Positions 6,759-16,814 of a DNA stretch of 19,708 nucleotides are shown piece after piece. The position numbers and the translations under genes are program-made. The notes under the pieces were generated by a model. That model saw only the letters and a list, made by a program, of their open reading frames with translations. It did no database searches and had not been told where the DNA came from. The stretch is from positions 1 to 19,708 of the forward strand of contig CALALV010000064.1 of assembly GCA_937925605.1 (NCBI GenBank). The letters are read 5' to 3'. This DNA is from an uncultured Woeseia sp. GTDB taxonomy: Bacteria; Pseudomonadota; Gammaproteobacteria; Steroidobacterales; Woeseiaceae. Within the stretch, counting starts at the first letter, position 1, and each line of letters starts with the position of its first letter.

Positions 6759-8383
6759 GGCGGCGAGTGCGGGCGCGCGCCCGGCCAGCAGCGGTTGCGG
6801 CCGGTGTCGATGCCGGCGGCCTCGAGTCGCTCGGCGAGCGGGGCCAGCTGGCGCTCGTAGCGCCGCCAGCGGGCGAGCGCGTCGCGGTAGACCGGTCGTC
6901 GCACCTGCGCCGAACTGGCCGTCGCGACCGGCGCGCGGTTGCGGTGGAAGTCGAGGCACTCCGGCTCCCAGGGCAGGCCGCAGTAGCCGACGATGCGGCG
7001 CGACACGCCCTCCTGGTCCTCGACCAGGTCCTCGTAGCGCACGTCGAGCAACGCGTCGGGGAATTCCTGCCGCCAGTGTTGCATCAGTCCGTGGTAGGCG
7101 ATGTAGTAGCGCGCCAGGTCGTCCAGGTCGTAGGAGAACGGGTAGCCGGCGCGGAACAGCGTGCGGTACATGCCGTAGCAGGCATCGAGCGGCGCGCGGG
7201 CCAGGTGCACGATGCGCGCGTCCGGCAGCGCCGCGCAGATCAGCCCGACGTACAGGTAGTTCAGCGGTGTCTTGTCGACCAGGTAGTCGGCCGCGACGCC
7301 GTAGGCGCGCGTGCTGTCGAGGTAGTAGCGCCCGAGCCGCGCCGGCTCCGCGCCTGCCGCGGAGGAGATGAGTTCGAGCTTGCTGGCCGCGCTGCCGGCC
7401 GTGCGCATCAGCGCGTAGGCGAAGTCGTTGATCTCGCCGAGGCTCGCGACGCGGCTGTGCGAGCCGAGGATCCGGTCGACCAGCGTCGTGCCGCTGCGCG
7501 GCAGCCCGATGACGAACACGGGCCCCGTGCCGGGACAGCCGCGCGGCTGGCTGGCGAGCCAGTCGGCGGTATAGGTCTCGCGGATGCGCTCGATCGCCTC
7601 GAGGTCGGTCTCGACCCGGTAACGCATCAGGCGGCGCCTGGCGCCGGCGCCGCGCTCGAGCGCGCGGAACGACGCCTCGTCGTCGCCGAGATCCTCGAGC
7701 TCCTTCGCGAGCGCGTAGCCGAGCTGCGCCTCGCCGGCGGGCCGCTGCACCCCGCGTTCGAGCATCGCCTCGATCTCCGCGACGTGGTTCTCGTCTCGCG
7801 TCCAGCGCCTGAGCGTCGCGCGATTGCGCCAGGCGTCGTAGTCGTGCGGGTTGAGCTCGATGACACGGCCCAGCGTGGCTTCGGCCGCATCCAGCAGGCC
7901 GAGCGCGATCTGCGAGGCCGCGAGGCTGAACAGGTAGTCCGGGTTGTCCGGCGCGAGCTCGACCGCGCGCTCGTAGCAGCGGTGCGCGTCGGCATGCCGC
8001 GCGCAGTGCGCGTAGTATTCCGCGACCCGGCACAGCAGGGGCGCGTCGTCGCGCCCGCCCCGTTCCAGCTCGCGCAGCCGGGCGATGACCCGGTCCGCCT
8101 GGCCGCAGTACAGGCGGCACTCGAGCAGCCGGAACTCGGCCCCGGGATCGGCGGGAGCGGCCGCGTGCGCGGCCTCGGCGGCCTCGAGCATGCGCTCGAA
8201 GTCGCCGGCGCGCTGCGCGACCAGCGATACGAGCCGCCAGGCGTCCGGCGCTTCCGGGCTGCGCCCGGCCCAGGCTTCCGCGACGCGCGCGGCCTCGTCG
8301 AGGCGCCCGTCGCGGAGCAGCGCGCTGACCCGCGCCGTGTCGTCCCCGTCGGCCGCTCCGCCCTGCTGCATCACCTTCGCCAT
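6305..8383 (-). CDS. TPR-containing sulfotransferase (reading frame runs past its expected end)
   Basis: ATG at 8383 has GAGGGG 5 nt upstream. Residues about 15-230 are tetratricopeptide-like helices rich in Ala and Leu (for example CYERAVELAPDNPDYLFSLA). The sulfotransferase domain follows: the 5'-phosphosulfate loop GLPRSGTTLVDR (about 291-302), the 3'-phosphate segment HLARAPLDACYGMYRTLF, and RYEDLVEDQEGV. The family transfers sulfate from PAPS to a hydroxyl or amine. The domain naturally ends near residue 526 (LEAAGID, base 6806), giving a normal family length of about 530 aa. No stop follows, and the frame runs on to 6305 as Arg/Ser/Ala-rich sequence antiphase to the serine hydrolase, so the last 165 residues are probably not real. 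Genes of this type often stand beside TonB-dependent receptors, as here. The acceptor is unknown. Confidence 0.85.
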   Translation of the reverse strand: MAKVMQQGGAADGDDTARVSALLRDGRLDEAARVAEAWAGRSPEAPDAWRLVSLVAQRAGDFERMLEAAEAAHAAAPADPGAEFRLLECRLYCGQADRVIARLRELERGGRDDAPLLCRVAEYYAHCARHADAHRCYERAVELAPDNPDYLFSLAASQIALGLLDAAEATLGRVIELNPHDYDAWRNRATLRRWTRDENHVAEIEAMLERGVQRPAGEAQLGYALAKELEDLGDDEASFRALERGAGARRRLMRYRVETDLEAIERIRETYTADWLASQPRGCPGTGPVFVIGLPRSGTTLVDRILGSHSRVASLGEINDFAYALMRTAGSAASKLELISSAAGAEPARLGRYYLDSTRAYGVAADYLVDKTPLNYLYVGLICAALPDARIVHLARAPLDACYGMYRTLFRAGYPFSYDLDDLARYYIAYHGLMQHWRQEFPDALLDVRYEDLVEDQEGVSRRIVGYCGLPWEPECLDFHRNRAPVATASSAQVRRPVYRDALARWRRYERQLAPLAERLEAAGIDTGRNRCWPGARPHSPPCCYLGSPRPDRPCRRCTRVARRRRGLRARSASVRCSTAASTCCATISGCSAPTTSASRCRPSARTTRATARSWSRSSACRSRRPAATTCSCCRAAAGTIARPAPTARCCRSRCSRRTRTACTTARCGSTTTRRARAGRGAIASRATPAST
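6756..6808 (-). other. Frame junction between sulfotransferase and serine hydrolase
   Basis: Sulfotransferase-like sequence stops making sense after base 6806, while hydrolase-like sequence with a signal-like segment begins at about 6790 in the -1 frame. Neither a stop in the first frame nor a convincing start codon in the second is found. A single missing base in the GC-rich stretch (GGGCGCGCGCCCGCAC on the minus strand) would explain it, as would a true -1 frameshift. Confidence 0.6.
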
Positions 8384-8404
8384 CGGCCCCTCGGTCAGCC
8401 CGCG

Positions 8405-8410
8405 ATTCTA
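8405..8410 (-). promoter_or_regulatory. Possible -10 box before the sulfotransferase
   Basis: The minus strand reads GGCTAGAATCGCG, nearly the same as the -10 region of the tRNA at 3905-3910. It lies 21 nt before the sulfotransferase ATG, which would give a very short leader. No -35 is seen. It may allow internal transcription of the lower half of the cluster. Confidence 0.3.
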
Positions 8411-8415
8411 GCCGA

Positions 8416-8436
8416 CCGCGGGCCGGCGGGCCGCGG
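8416..8436 (-). terminator. GC-rich hairpin after the TonB receptor, possible attenuator
   Basis: CCGCGGGCC and GGGCCGCGG form a stem of eight pairs with one G-G mismatch around a GGC loop, directly after the receptor TGA. No T-tract follows. It may stabilise the receptor mRNA or lower transcription of the downstream genes. Confidence 0.35.
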
Positions 8437-8437
8437 C

Positions 8438-10825
<2,388 letters not shown>

Positions 10826-10930
10826 ATCCCGATGCTCCCCCTGGAACCTCAATGTTCTCGCGCCACGCTAGCGCAGCGCCGCGGCACCACCTAGTGCCAG
10901 ATGCCCGTCCCGTACTGGTCCAGACGACCT

Positions 10931-11794
10931 TCAGTCACCGCCGGGCGCCGCGCGTTGCGCACGCTCGAGCGGGCCGAGCGCGTCGAGCGCCTCCGAGCGT
11001 GCGCCGGCCGCGTACGGCGGAAAACTGCGCTTGCCGTCGCGAAACGACTTGAGCGGCTGCCCGAGGCCGTGCCAGCCGTCCCGCCGGATCCTCCGTACCG
11101 CTTCAAAGTCAAGTCGTACTGGCATGATTTCCCGTGTTTTTCCTGCCTCGTACAGGACCTCGCCACCGGGCCCGGCGATGACCGACCGGCCGACGCCGAG
11201 CGGACCGGCCAGGTTGATGTCGAGGAAGTAGCAGACGTTCGTCACGGCGCTGGCGCGCGCGATCGCGATCTCGGCGTCGCGGTCGATCGTGCTGGTCAGG
11301 CTCGGGTGCAGGATCGCCTCGGCGCCCAGCCAGGCCAGTGTCCGGGTCGTTTCCGGGAACCACATGTCGTAGCAGATCGAGACGCCGAAGCGGCCCACGC
11401 CCGGCACGTCGAACACTACCGGGTCGCTGCCGGCCGTGACGCCGCGCTCGTAGGGCAGCCACGGGTACTGCTTGCGGTAGCGTGCGATGACGCGGCCGTC
11501 CGGCGCGATGACCGGGGCGGTGTTGTAGATGTGCTCGCCCGCGCGCTCGAACAGCGAGCCGGGCACGAGCCAGATGCCGTGCCGCCGGGCGATCGCGGCG
11601 AGGCGCTCCTCCTCCGGCCCGGGCAGTTCCACGGCGTTCGCCGTGTCGGCGCCGAACGCGTTCAGTTCGCCGAGCAGGACCAGGTCGATCCAGGGGAAAC
11701 GGCGCAGCGTGGCGTCGATTTCGCGCTCGATCGTGTCCAGGTTGTTGCCGTTGGCGGCCTCGAGCTGCAGGCCGGCGATTGCGAATGTGCTCAT
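10931..11794 (-). CDS. Carbon-nitrogen hydrolase (nitrilase superfamily)
   Basis: This is a 287-aa protein. ATG at 11794 follows GGGGGGAG by 4 nt. The Glu-Lys-Cys catalytic set is complete: Glu43 (LLGELNAFG), Lys108 (RYRKQYPW), Cys141 (SICYDMWFPE), and the second Glu116 (LPYERG). Length and motifs fit amidases, carbamoylases and related enzymes that hydrolyse non-peptide C-N bonds through a thioester. No signal peptide is seen, so it acts in the cytoplasm. It would fit a last step that breaks an imported amide after MFS transport. Substrate class cannot be decided. It lies 105 nt upstream of the TonB receptor on the same strand and 85 nt after the MocR-like gene. Confidence 0.92.
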   Translation of the reverse strand: MSTFAIAGLQLEAANGNNLDTIEREIDATLRRFPWIDLVLLGELNAFGADTANAVELPGPEEERLAAIARRHGIWLVPGSLFERAGEHIYNTAPVIAPDGRVIARYRKQYPWLPYERGVTAGSDPVVFDVPGVGRFGVSICYDMWFPETTRTLAWLGAEAILHPSLTSTIDRDAEIAIARASAVTNVCYFLDINLAGPLGVGRSVIAGPGGEVLYEAGKTREIMPVRLDFEAVRRIRRDGWHGLGQPLKSFRDGKRSFPPYAAGARSEALDALGPLERAQRAAPGGD

Positions 11795-11879
11795 GCTCCC
11801 CCCTGTCGAGGCACGCTACCCCGGCGCGCCGCCGCCGCATAGGACCAGACGGAGGCCGCGTGCTGGGCCAGATCGGGCG

Positions 11880-13706
11880 TCAGTCCGGGGCGCGCATCGG
11901 CCGGATGAAGGCCGCGTCGACGATCTGCTTCTCGGCGTTGAACCACTTGATCCGGTCGCCGTCGACGACGACGTAGTAGGCGGCCTCCTCGCCGTAGACC
12001 CACTCGTTCCACTGCCGGTGCCAACGGTCGCCGTCGACCCACCAGCGGCCGGTGTCGCAGTCCTCGTTCGCGAAACCCGCCGTGCCGACCATCCGGCCGT
12101 CGGCGTGCAGCTCGATCGTGCACGGCACGCCGTAGACGACGTTGTACAGCAGGATCCGGTCGGACATTGCCCGCACGAGTTCGTCGCCGGTCAGCCAGTC
12201 GCCGATCGAGGTCTCGAGGTGCTCGACGCGGCCGCTGACCAGGTTGCGGATCAGCTCGGTCAGGCGCAGGACGCCGGGGCGGATCTGCTCGATCGGGATG
12301 CTCGTGACGCCCATGCGGAAGCAGTTCTCGGCCCGCGCCGGGTCCGCGTAGTAGTGCTCGACCGGCTCGATCAGGATGCCCTCGCGCTCGGCCTCGCTCG
12401 CGACGTAGGCGGCGCTGACCTCCTCGGGCAGTCGCACCCACCAGGTGGTGCCGCCGACCTCGGGCGAGATCTCGATCGACACCGAGCGGTAGTAGTTCAG
12501 CGCGTCGCGCAGCGCGGTGCGGCGCTGCTGGAAGGCCCGCGCCATGCGCAGCATCAGCGCGTCGTAGTGGCCGAGCGACAGGAAGAAGGCCGCCGCGCGC
12601 TGGTTGTTGAGCGGCGGGTGGTTCAGCATCGCGCGGCGCAGCTCGCGCGCGCGGCGTATGAACTCCGCGTCGGCAACGATGAAACCCAGCCGGATGCCGG
12701 GCGCGAGCACCTGCGACAGGCTCGCGACGTAGATCACCCGGCCGCCGTGGTCCATGCTGCGCAGCGCCGGCGCCGGGCGGTCCAGGTAGCTGGTCTCGCA
12801 CTCGTAGTCGTCCTCGATCACGAGGAAGTCGTGCTCCGCGGCCGCCGCCAGCAGCGCCTCGCGGCGTTCGCGCGACATCGCGACCGCGGTCGGGATCTGG
12901 TGACTCGGGGTCACGTAGACCAGGTCCGCGCCGGCCAGCCCTGCGTCGACCTCGATACCGCTGGCGTCGACCGGCTGGCTCCTGACGCGCGCCTCGCGGC
13001 GCGCCAGCAGCCGGCGCATCTCGGCGTTGCCGGGCTCCTCGATCGCGACCTTCGTGTGGCGGTCGGCGAGCAGCTCGCAGGCCAGGTACAGGCTGTGCTG
13101 CGTGCCGAGCGTAACGAGTATCTCGTCCGGGCGCGCCTGGATGCCGCGCCGCGGCAGGATCTTCGTGCGCACTTCCTCGATCAGCATCGGGTCGTCCGCG
13201 TCGCCGCTGCCGGTCGACCAGTCGCGGACGTCGGCGACGCTGAGCGCGAGCCGGCTGGCCTCCCGCCACTCGGCGAGCGGGAACAGCGACGGGTCGAACT
13301 TGCCGTCGATGAACGGGTACGGGTACTTCGACCAGTTAGGCAGGTCGCGCGCGGTCTCCGCCGGCAACGACGAGCCGCGAATCCGGCGGCGCCAGCGCGA
13401 CGCCTCCTCGGTGCTCGCCGCGGCACTCGCGGCGCTGTAGCCGACCCGGCTGTCCAGCATCTCGCGGTTGACGAAGATGCCGCTGCGCTGGCGGCTGACC
13501 AGGTAGCCCTCGGCAATCAGCTGCTGGTACGCGAGCACGACCGTGTTGCGGGCGACCTCGAGCTGCGTTGCGAGCCGCCGCGACGACGGCAGCTTCATGC
13601 CGGGCGGGAACGCGCCGCTCAGGATGCCGTCGACCAGCTTCTGGCGGATCTGGTTCTGCAGGCTGAGCCCGCTCTCCGGGTCCAGGTAGATGATTGCCTC
13701 GCCCAT
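11880..13706 (-). CDS. MocR-like GntR regulator with degenerate aminotransferase domain and extra C-terminal domain
   Basis: This is a 608-aa protein, about 110 longer than usual MocR/GabR proteins. Residues 1-75 are a GntR winged helix (LSLQNQIRQKLVDGILSG, LPSSRRLATQLEVARNTVV). Residues about 150-480 follow the fold-type I aminotransferase (LGTQHSLYLA, YVTPSHQIPT, EDDYECE, CFRMGV). The PLP-binding Lys position, normally S-x-S-K-x-L-x-P-x-x-R-L-G, reads SLSQVLAPGIRLG: Gln332 replaces Lys. A Schiff base with PLP is therefore impossible at this site. Residues about 490-608 form an added domain with Trp-rich strands (GRWWVDGDRW, RQWNEWVYG, DRIKWFNAE) that faintly recall DUF995. It begins 18 nt after the S9 peptidase stop without a clear ribosome site, so it is probably coupled. 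It likely regulates this cluster in response to a ligand. Confidence 0.88.
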   Translation of the reverse strand: MGEAIIYLDPESGLSLQNQIRQKLVDGILSGAFPPGMKLPSSRRLATQLEVARNTVVLAYQQLIAEGYLVSRQRSGIFVNREMLDSRVGYSAASAAASTEEASRWRRRIRGSSLPAETARDLPNWSKYPYPFIDGKFDPSLFPLAEWREASRLALSVADVRDWSTGSGDADDPMLIEEVRTKILPRRGIQARPDEILVTLGTQHSLYLACELLADRHTKVAIEEPGNAEMRRLLARREARVRSQPVDASGIEVDAGLAGADLVYVTPSHQIPTAVAMSRERREALLAAAAEHDFLVIEDDYECETSYLDRPAPALRSMDHGGRVIYVASLSQVLAPGIRLGFIVADAEFIRRARELRRAMLNHPPLNNQRAAAFFLSLGHYDALMLRMARAFQQRRTALRDALNYYRSVSIEISPEVGGTTWWVRLPEEVSAAYVASEAEREGILIEPVEHYYADPARAENCFRMGVTSIPIEQIRPGVLRLTELIRNLVSGRVEHLETSIGDWLTGDELVRAMSDRILLYNVVYGVPCTIELHADGRMVGTAGFANEDCDTGRWWVDGDRWHRQWNEWVYGEEAAYYVVVDGDRIKWFNAEKQIVDAAFIRPMRAPD

Positions 13707-13724
13707 GCGTCGGCCGCGTACTCG

Positions 13725-15671
13725 CTAGTCCGTGCGGCCCTCGCCGGCCAGCCAGGCGTCGAGGAAGCGCAGGTAGGCCTCGGACGCGGCGATACGATTC
13801 TCGCGCTTCGTGAAGCCATGGCCCTCGTCGGGAAACACGACGTACTCGACAGGCACCTCGTTCGCGCGCACGGCGGCGACCAGCTCGTCGCTCTCGACCT
13901 GCAGCACGCGCGGATCGTTCGCGCCCTGCACGACCAGCAGCGGCCGCACGATCTGGTGGGCGTGGAACAGCGGCGAGATCCGCCGCAGCCGTTCCTCGTC
14001 GGTCGCCGGGTCGCCGAGCTCGTCGAACAGCGCGGCGCGGCCGGTCGTCCACCAGGCCGGGATGCTGTTCAGCGTGCGCACCCAGTTCGTGACGCCGAAG
14101 ATGTTGACGCCGACGTCGAACACCTCGGGCTCGAAAGCGAGCGCCGCGGCAACCATGTAGCCGCCGTAGGAGCCGCCGATGATGCCGATGCGCTCGCCGT
14201 CGACCCAGTCGAGCGAGGCCAGGTAGTGGCGACCCTGCACGATGTCCTGCAGGTCGCCCTCGCCGTGCCGGCGGTCGTCGAGGTGATTGAAGGTCTTGCC
14301 GTAGCCCGACGAACCGCGGTTGTTCGCGGCCAGCACCGCGTAGCCGTGGTTGACGAGGTGCTGGATCGTCGGGTTGTAGCCGGTCCGGCTCTGCCCGCCC
14401 GGCCCGCCGTGCACCCAGACCAGCGCCGGCACCGGCGCGTCGGCGCTCGCGCCGTGCGGCCGGTACAGCACCGACGGGATCTCGAGGCCGTCGAAGCTCG
14501 AATAGCGCACGATCCGGCTCTCGACCAGGTGCTCGGCGCTCATCGCCGGGTTCAGCGCGTCGGTGAGGCGGCGCGCCGTGTTGGTCCCGAGATCGACGAG
14601 ATGCACGTTCGGCGGCGAATTGTCGGCGTTGACGAGCAACGCCATGCGCCGCTCGTCGGCCGAGAAGCGCACGTTCTGCAGGTCGCCCGGCGGCAGGTCG
14701 GGCAGCGCGACGGCGGTCCCGCGCTCGCGGTCGTGGACCGTCACGGCGGTGCTCGCGTCGGCATTGACCGCGCTGACCCGGTAGCGGCCGCCCGGCGAGT
14801 ACACGACGTACATGACGTCCCAGTCGGCCTCGAGCAGCCGCTCCTGCTCCCCGCTGCCGAGCTCGTGGCGCCAGGCTTCGGTGAACTCGCCGAACGCATC
14901 GGTGCTGTAAACGAGGTAGGCGCTGTCGGGCGTGAAGCCGAAGACGCCGTGGTCGACCTTGCCCTCGTGCGCCGTGATCAGCTGCGGGACGGGATCGTCG
15001 GCCTCGAGGTCGACGAGGTAGATGTCGCTGTCGCCGCTCGCGATCGGCCGCACCAGCGCCACCCAGCGGCCGTCCGGGCTCACGTCGGCCAGATCGTAAC
15101 CGGGGTTGTCGAAAATGCGCTCGCGGGCGTAGCCGTCGCTGGCGTAGCGCCAGACGTCGAACACCGTTTCGTCGCGTTCGGTCGTCTGCAGGAAGAAATG
15201 CTCGCCGTCGTCCGAGAAGCGCAGGAAGTCCGCCTTGAAGCCCTCCCCGGGCGTCAGGTCGCGGGTGCTGCCGTCCGTCTCGAGGACCGCCACGTGGTTC
15301 AGCTCGTTGCCGCCGCTGTCGAAGGTGTACAGCACACCGCGATCCTCCGGGAAGTAGCTCAGCGCGAACACGGCGTTGTCCTCCGAGTCCGTCAGGCGCC
15401 GCGCCTCGCCGCCCGCGAGCGGCAGCTCCCAGGCATTGAACACGCCGCTCTCGTCGGACGACAGCAGCAGCGACGTCGCGTCCGGCGAGAACGCGTAGCC
15501 GCTAGAGCGCGGCATCGCGTAGCTCGTGGTTTCAAAGAAGGCGCGCGCGCTGTAGCGCGGCACGGCCGAGTCGGCGGCAGTCGCCGACGGCGCGGACGGC
15601 TGCCCGCAGCCGGCTGCGACGCACAGCGCGGCGGCAACGGGCAGGCAGCGGAGCGGTAAGATTGCGGACAT
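13725..15671 (-). CDS. S9 family (prolyl oligopeptidase-type) peptidase, putative lipoprotein
   Basis: This is a 648-aa protein. ATG at 15671 opens a lipoprotein-type signal (MSAILPLRCLPVAAALCVAA, then GC) with probable lipidation Cys22. Residues about 45-390 are a beta-propeller of WD-like blades (FSPDATSLLLSSDESG, VSPDGRWVALVRP, YSPGGRYRVSA). Residues about 400-648 are the alpha/beta-hydrolase domain with nucleophile Ser501 (GGSYGGY), Asp586 (GANDPRV), His618 (DEGHGFT) and oxyanion region WVHGGPGGQS. S9 enzymes cleave short peptides after Pro, acylated residues or isopeptide links; the propeller keeps out folded proteins. As a lipoprotein it would work in the periplasm. It is the first gene of the minus-strand run and diverges from a GNAT gene across 74 nt. 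The substrate is probably what the TonB receptor brings in. Confidence 0.93.
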   Translation of the reverse strand: MSAILPLRCLPVAAALCVAAGCGQPSAPSATAADSAVPRYSARAFFETTSYAMPRSSGYAFSPDATSLLLSSDESGVFNAWELPLAGGEARRLTDSEDNAVFALSYFPEDRGVLYTFDSGGNELNHVAVLETDGSTRDLTPGEGFKADFLRFSDDGEHFFLQTTERDETVFDVWRYASDGYARERIFDNPGYDLADVSPDGRWVALVRPIASGDSDIYLVDLEADDPVPQLITAHEGKVDHGVFGFTPDSAYLVYSTDAFGEFTEAWRHELGSGEQERLLEADWDVMYVVYSPGGRYRVSAVNADASTAVTVHDRERGTAVALPDLPPGDLQNVRFSADERRMALLVNADNSPPNVHLVDLGTNTARRLTDALNPAMSAEHLVESRIVRYSSFDGLEIPSVLYRPHGASADAPVPALVWVHGGPGGQSRTGYNPTIQHLVNHGYAVLAANNRGSSGYGKTFNHLDDRRHGEGDLQDIVQGRHYLASLDWVDGERIGIIGGSYGGYMVAAALAFEPEVFDVGVNIFGVTNWVRTLNSIPAWWTTGRAALFDELGDPATDEERLRRISPLFHAHQIVRPLLVVQGANDPRVLQVESDELVAAVRANEVPVEYVVFPDEGHGFTKRENRIAASEAYLRFLDAWLAGEGRTD

Positions 15672-15745
15672 GAGCGGGTCTCTCGGTCGGCAACGGCAGC
15701 GCCGCATGATAGCGTATCGGTCGAACCCCGAGCGCCAGGACGCCG
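15672..15745. promoter_or_regulatory. Divergent promoter region, S9 peptidase operon and GNAT gene
   Basis: This 74-nt gap separates two divergent starts and must hold the promoter of the long minus-strand run unless that starts inside the GNAT gene. The only A/T-containing block is GCATGATAGCGTATCGG. On the minus strand it gives TATCAT as a possible -10, with no good -35. Confidence 0.35.
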
Positions 15746-16213
15746 ATGGATTGCCGCATACGCGATGCCCGACCGGACGACGCGGACACGATCGCCGCCT
15801 ACAACGCGGCCATGGCCGCGGAGACCGAAGAGCGCGCCCTCGATCCCGCCGTCGTCGGCGCCGGGGTCGCGGCGCTGCTCGCGGACCCGGCACGCGGCCG
15901 CTACTGGGTCGCCGAGGCGGACGGCCGCATCGTCGGCCAGTTGATGGTGACCTGGGAATGGTCCGACTGGCGCAACGGCACGATGTGGTGGATCCAGAGC
16001 GTCTACGTGCTGCCGGAGTATCGCCGCCAAGGGGTGTTCTCGGCGCTGTACCGGCATGTAGAATCCCGGGCGCGCGCGACACCGGACGCCTGCGGCATCC
16101 GGCTGTACGTCGAGGACGGCAACGAGCGTGCGCAACAGACCTACCTGGCGCTCGGCATGCTGCGTCCCGGCTACCAGGTCATGGAAACTGATTTCCGCAA
16201 GCACAGCCAGTGA
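15746..16213 (+). CDS. GNAT family N-acetyltransferase
   Basis: This is a 155-aa cytoplasmic protein starting at ATG 15746 behind AGGACG. The GNAT fold is seen as an N-terminal IRDARPDDADTIAAYN, a central strand pair (YWVAEADGRIVGQLMVTW), the acetyl-CoA-binding motif A (SVYVLPEYRRQGVFSALY, residues 85-102, with R-R-Q-G-V-F) and a late strand, GIRLYVEDGNERAQQTYLALGM. Motif B ends in the usual Tyr-x-x-Leu-Gly. The enzyme moves an acetyl group from acetyl-CoA to an amine; the target is unknown. It is followed after 12 nt by a peroxiredoxin whose ribosome site lies just beyond the GNAT stop, so the two form an operon. Confidence 0.92.
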   Translation: MDCRIRDARPDDADTIAAYNAAMAAETEERALDPAVVGAGVAALLADPARGRYWVAEADGRIVGQLMVTWEWSDWRNGTMWWIQSVYVLPEYRRQGVFSALYRHVESRARATPDACGIRLYVEDGNERAQQTYLALGMLRPGYQVMETDFRKHSQ

Positions 16214-16225
16214 TGGAGGCATGCA

Positions 16226-16714
16226 ATGCTGAAACCGGGCAGCAAAGCGCCTGAATTTGTCCTGCCCGACCACACCGGGCGCGAGACCGAGCTGTCGACC
16301 CTGCTCGCCGACGGTCCGCTGATCCTGTATTTCTACCCCGCCGATTTCACGCCGGTCTGCACGAAGGAGGCCTGCGCGTTCCGCGACATGTTCACGGAAC
16401 TGCGCTCGGTCGGCCTGAGCGTGGCCGGCATCAGCCCGCAGGACCCGGCCAGCCACCGCCGCTTCCGCGCCGAGCAGCGCCTGCCCTTCACGCTGCTGTC
16501 GGACGAGGACAAGGTCGTCGTGAAGATGTACGACGTGGACGGGCCCTTCGGCGTCGGCGTGCGCCGGGCGACCTACCTAGTGAACCCCGACCGGGTGATC
16601 CAGGATGCCGTCCTGGCCGACGTGCTGGTCGGGCGGCACACGGAGTTCCTGCAGAAAGCCGTGATGCTGCGCGAGGCGGCCGGGCTGCGCACCGGCCGCT
16701 ACGACGAACCCTAG
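16226..16714 (+). CDS. bcp: Peroxiredoxin, PrxQ/BCP-type
   Basis: This 162-aa cytoplasmic thiol peroxidase reduces hydrogen peroxide and organic hydroperoxides. ATG at 16226 has a perfect GGAGG 6 nt upstream. The active site is PADFTPVCTKEAC with peroxidatic Cys45, Thr42, Pro43 and a resolving Cys50 five residues on. This CxxxxC spacing marks the atypical 2-Cys PrxQ/BCP group. RRATYLVN supplies the conserved Arg. Thioredoxin normally recycles the enzyme. The protein is close to the usual BCP length (about 156 aa) and looks intact. It shares a transcript with the GNAT gene. Whether it is the organism's main BCP or a paralogue cannot be told. Confidence 0.92.
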   Translation: MLKPGSKAPEFVLPDHTGRETELSTLLADGPLILYFYPADFTPVCTKEACAFRDMFTELRSVGLSVAGISPQDPASHRRFRAEQRLPFTLLSDEDKVVVKMYDVDGPFGVGVRRATYLVNPDRVIQDAVLADVLVGRHTEFLQKAVMLREAAGLRTGRYDEP

Positions 16715-16814
16715 ACAGACTCCGGGTGATTTTCGTCACGCACGTCGCGGACAAATCGTCTGTCGCGCGACCCGGCCGGCCCGTGTAACGAGAATTGGTC
16801 GGAGTTTCGCTGGA

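Noticed and set aside
11529..15659. 1376-codon open frame on the plus strand
   Set aside because: It is antisense to the amidohydrolase, MocR-like and S9 genes for the same compositional reason. The similar length to the previous frame is coincidence.
10931..15671. Lasso-peptide biosynthesis cluster
   Set aside because: TonB receptor and S9 peptidase are present, but no precursor peptide, transglutaminase-like B protein or asparagine-synthetase-like C protein is found.
16715..16814. Terminator between the converging peroxiredoxin and yjbQ genes
   Set aside because: Only a distant 7-bp inverted pair (GACAGAC/GTCTGTC) is present, with no compact hairpin or T-tract.
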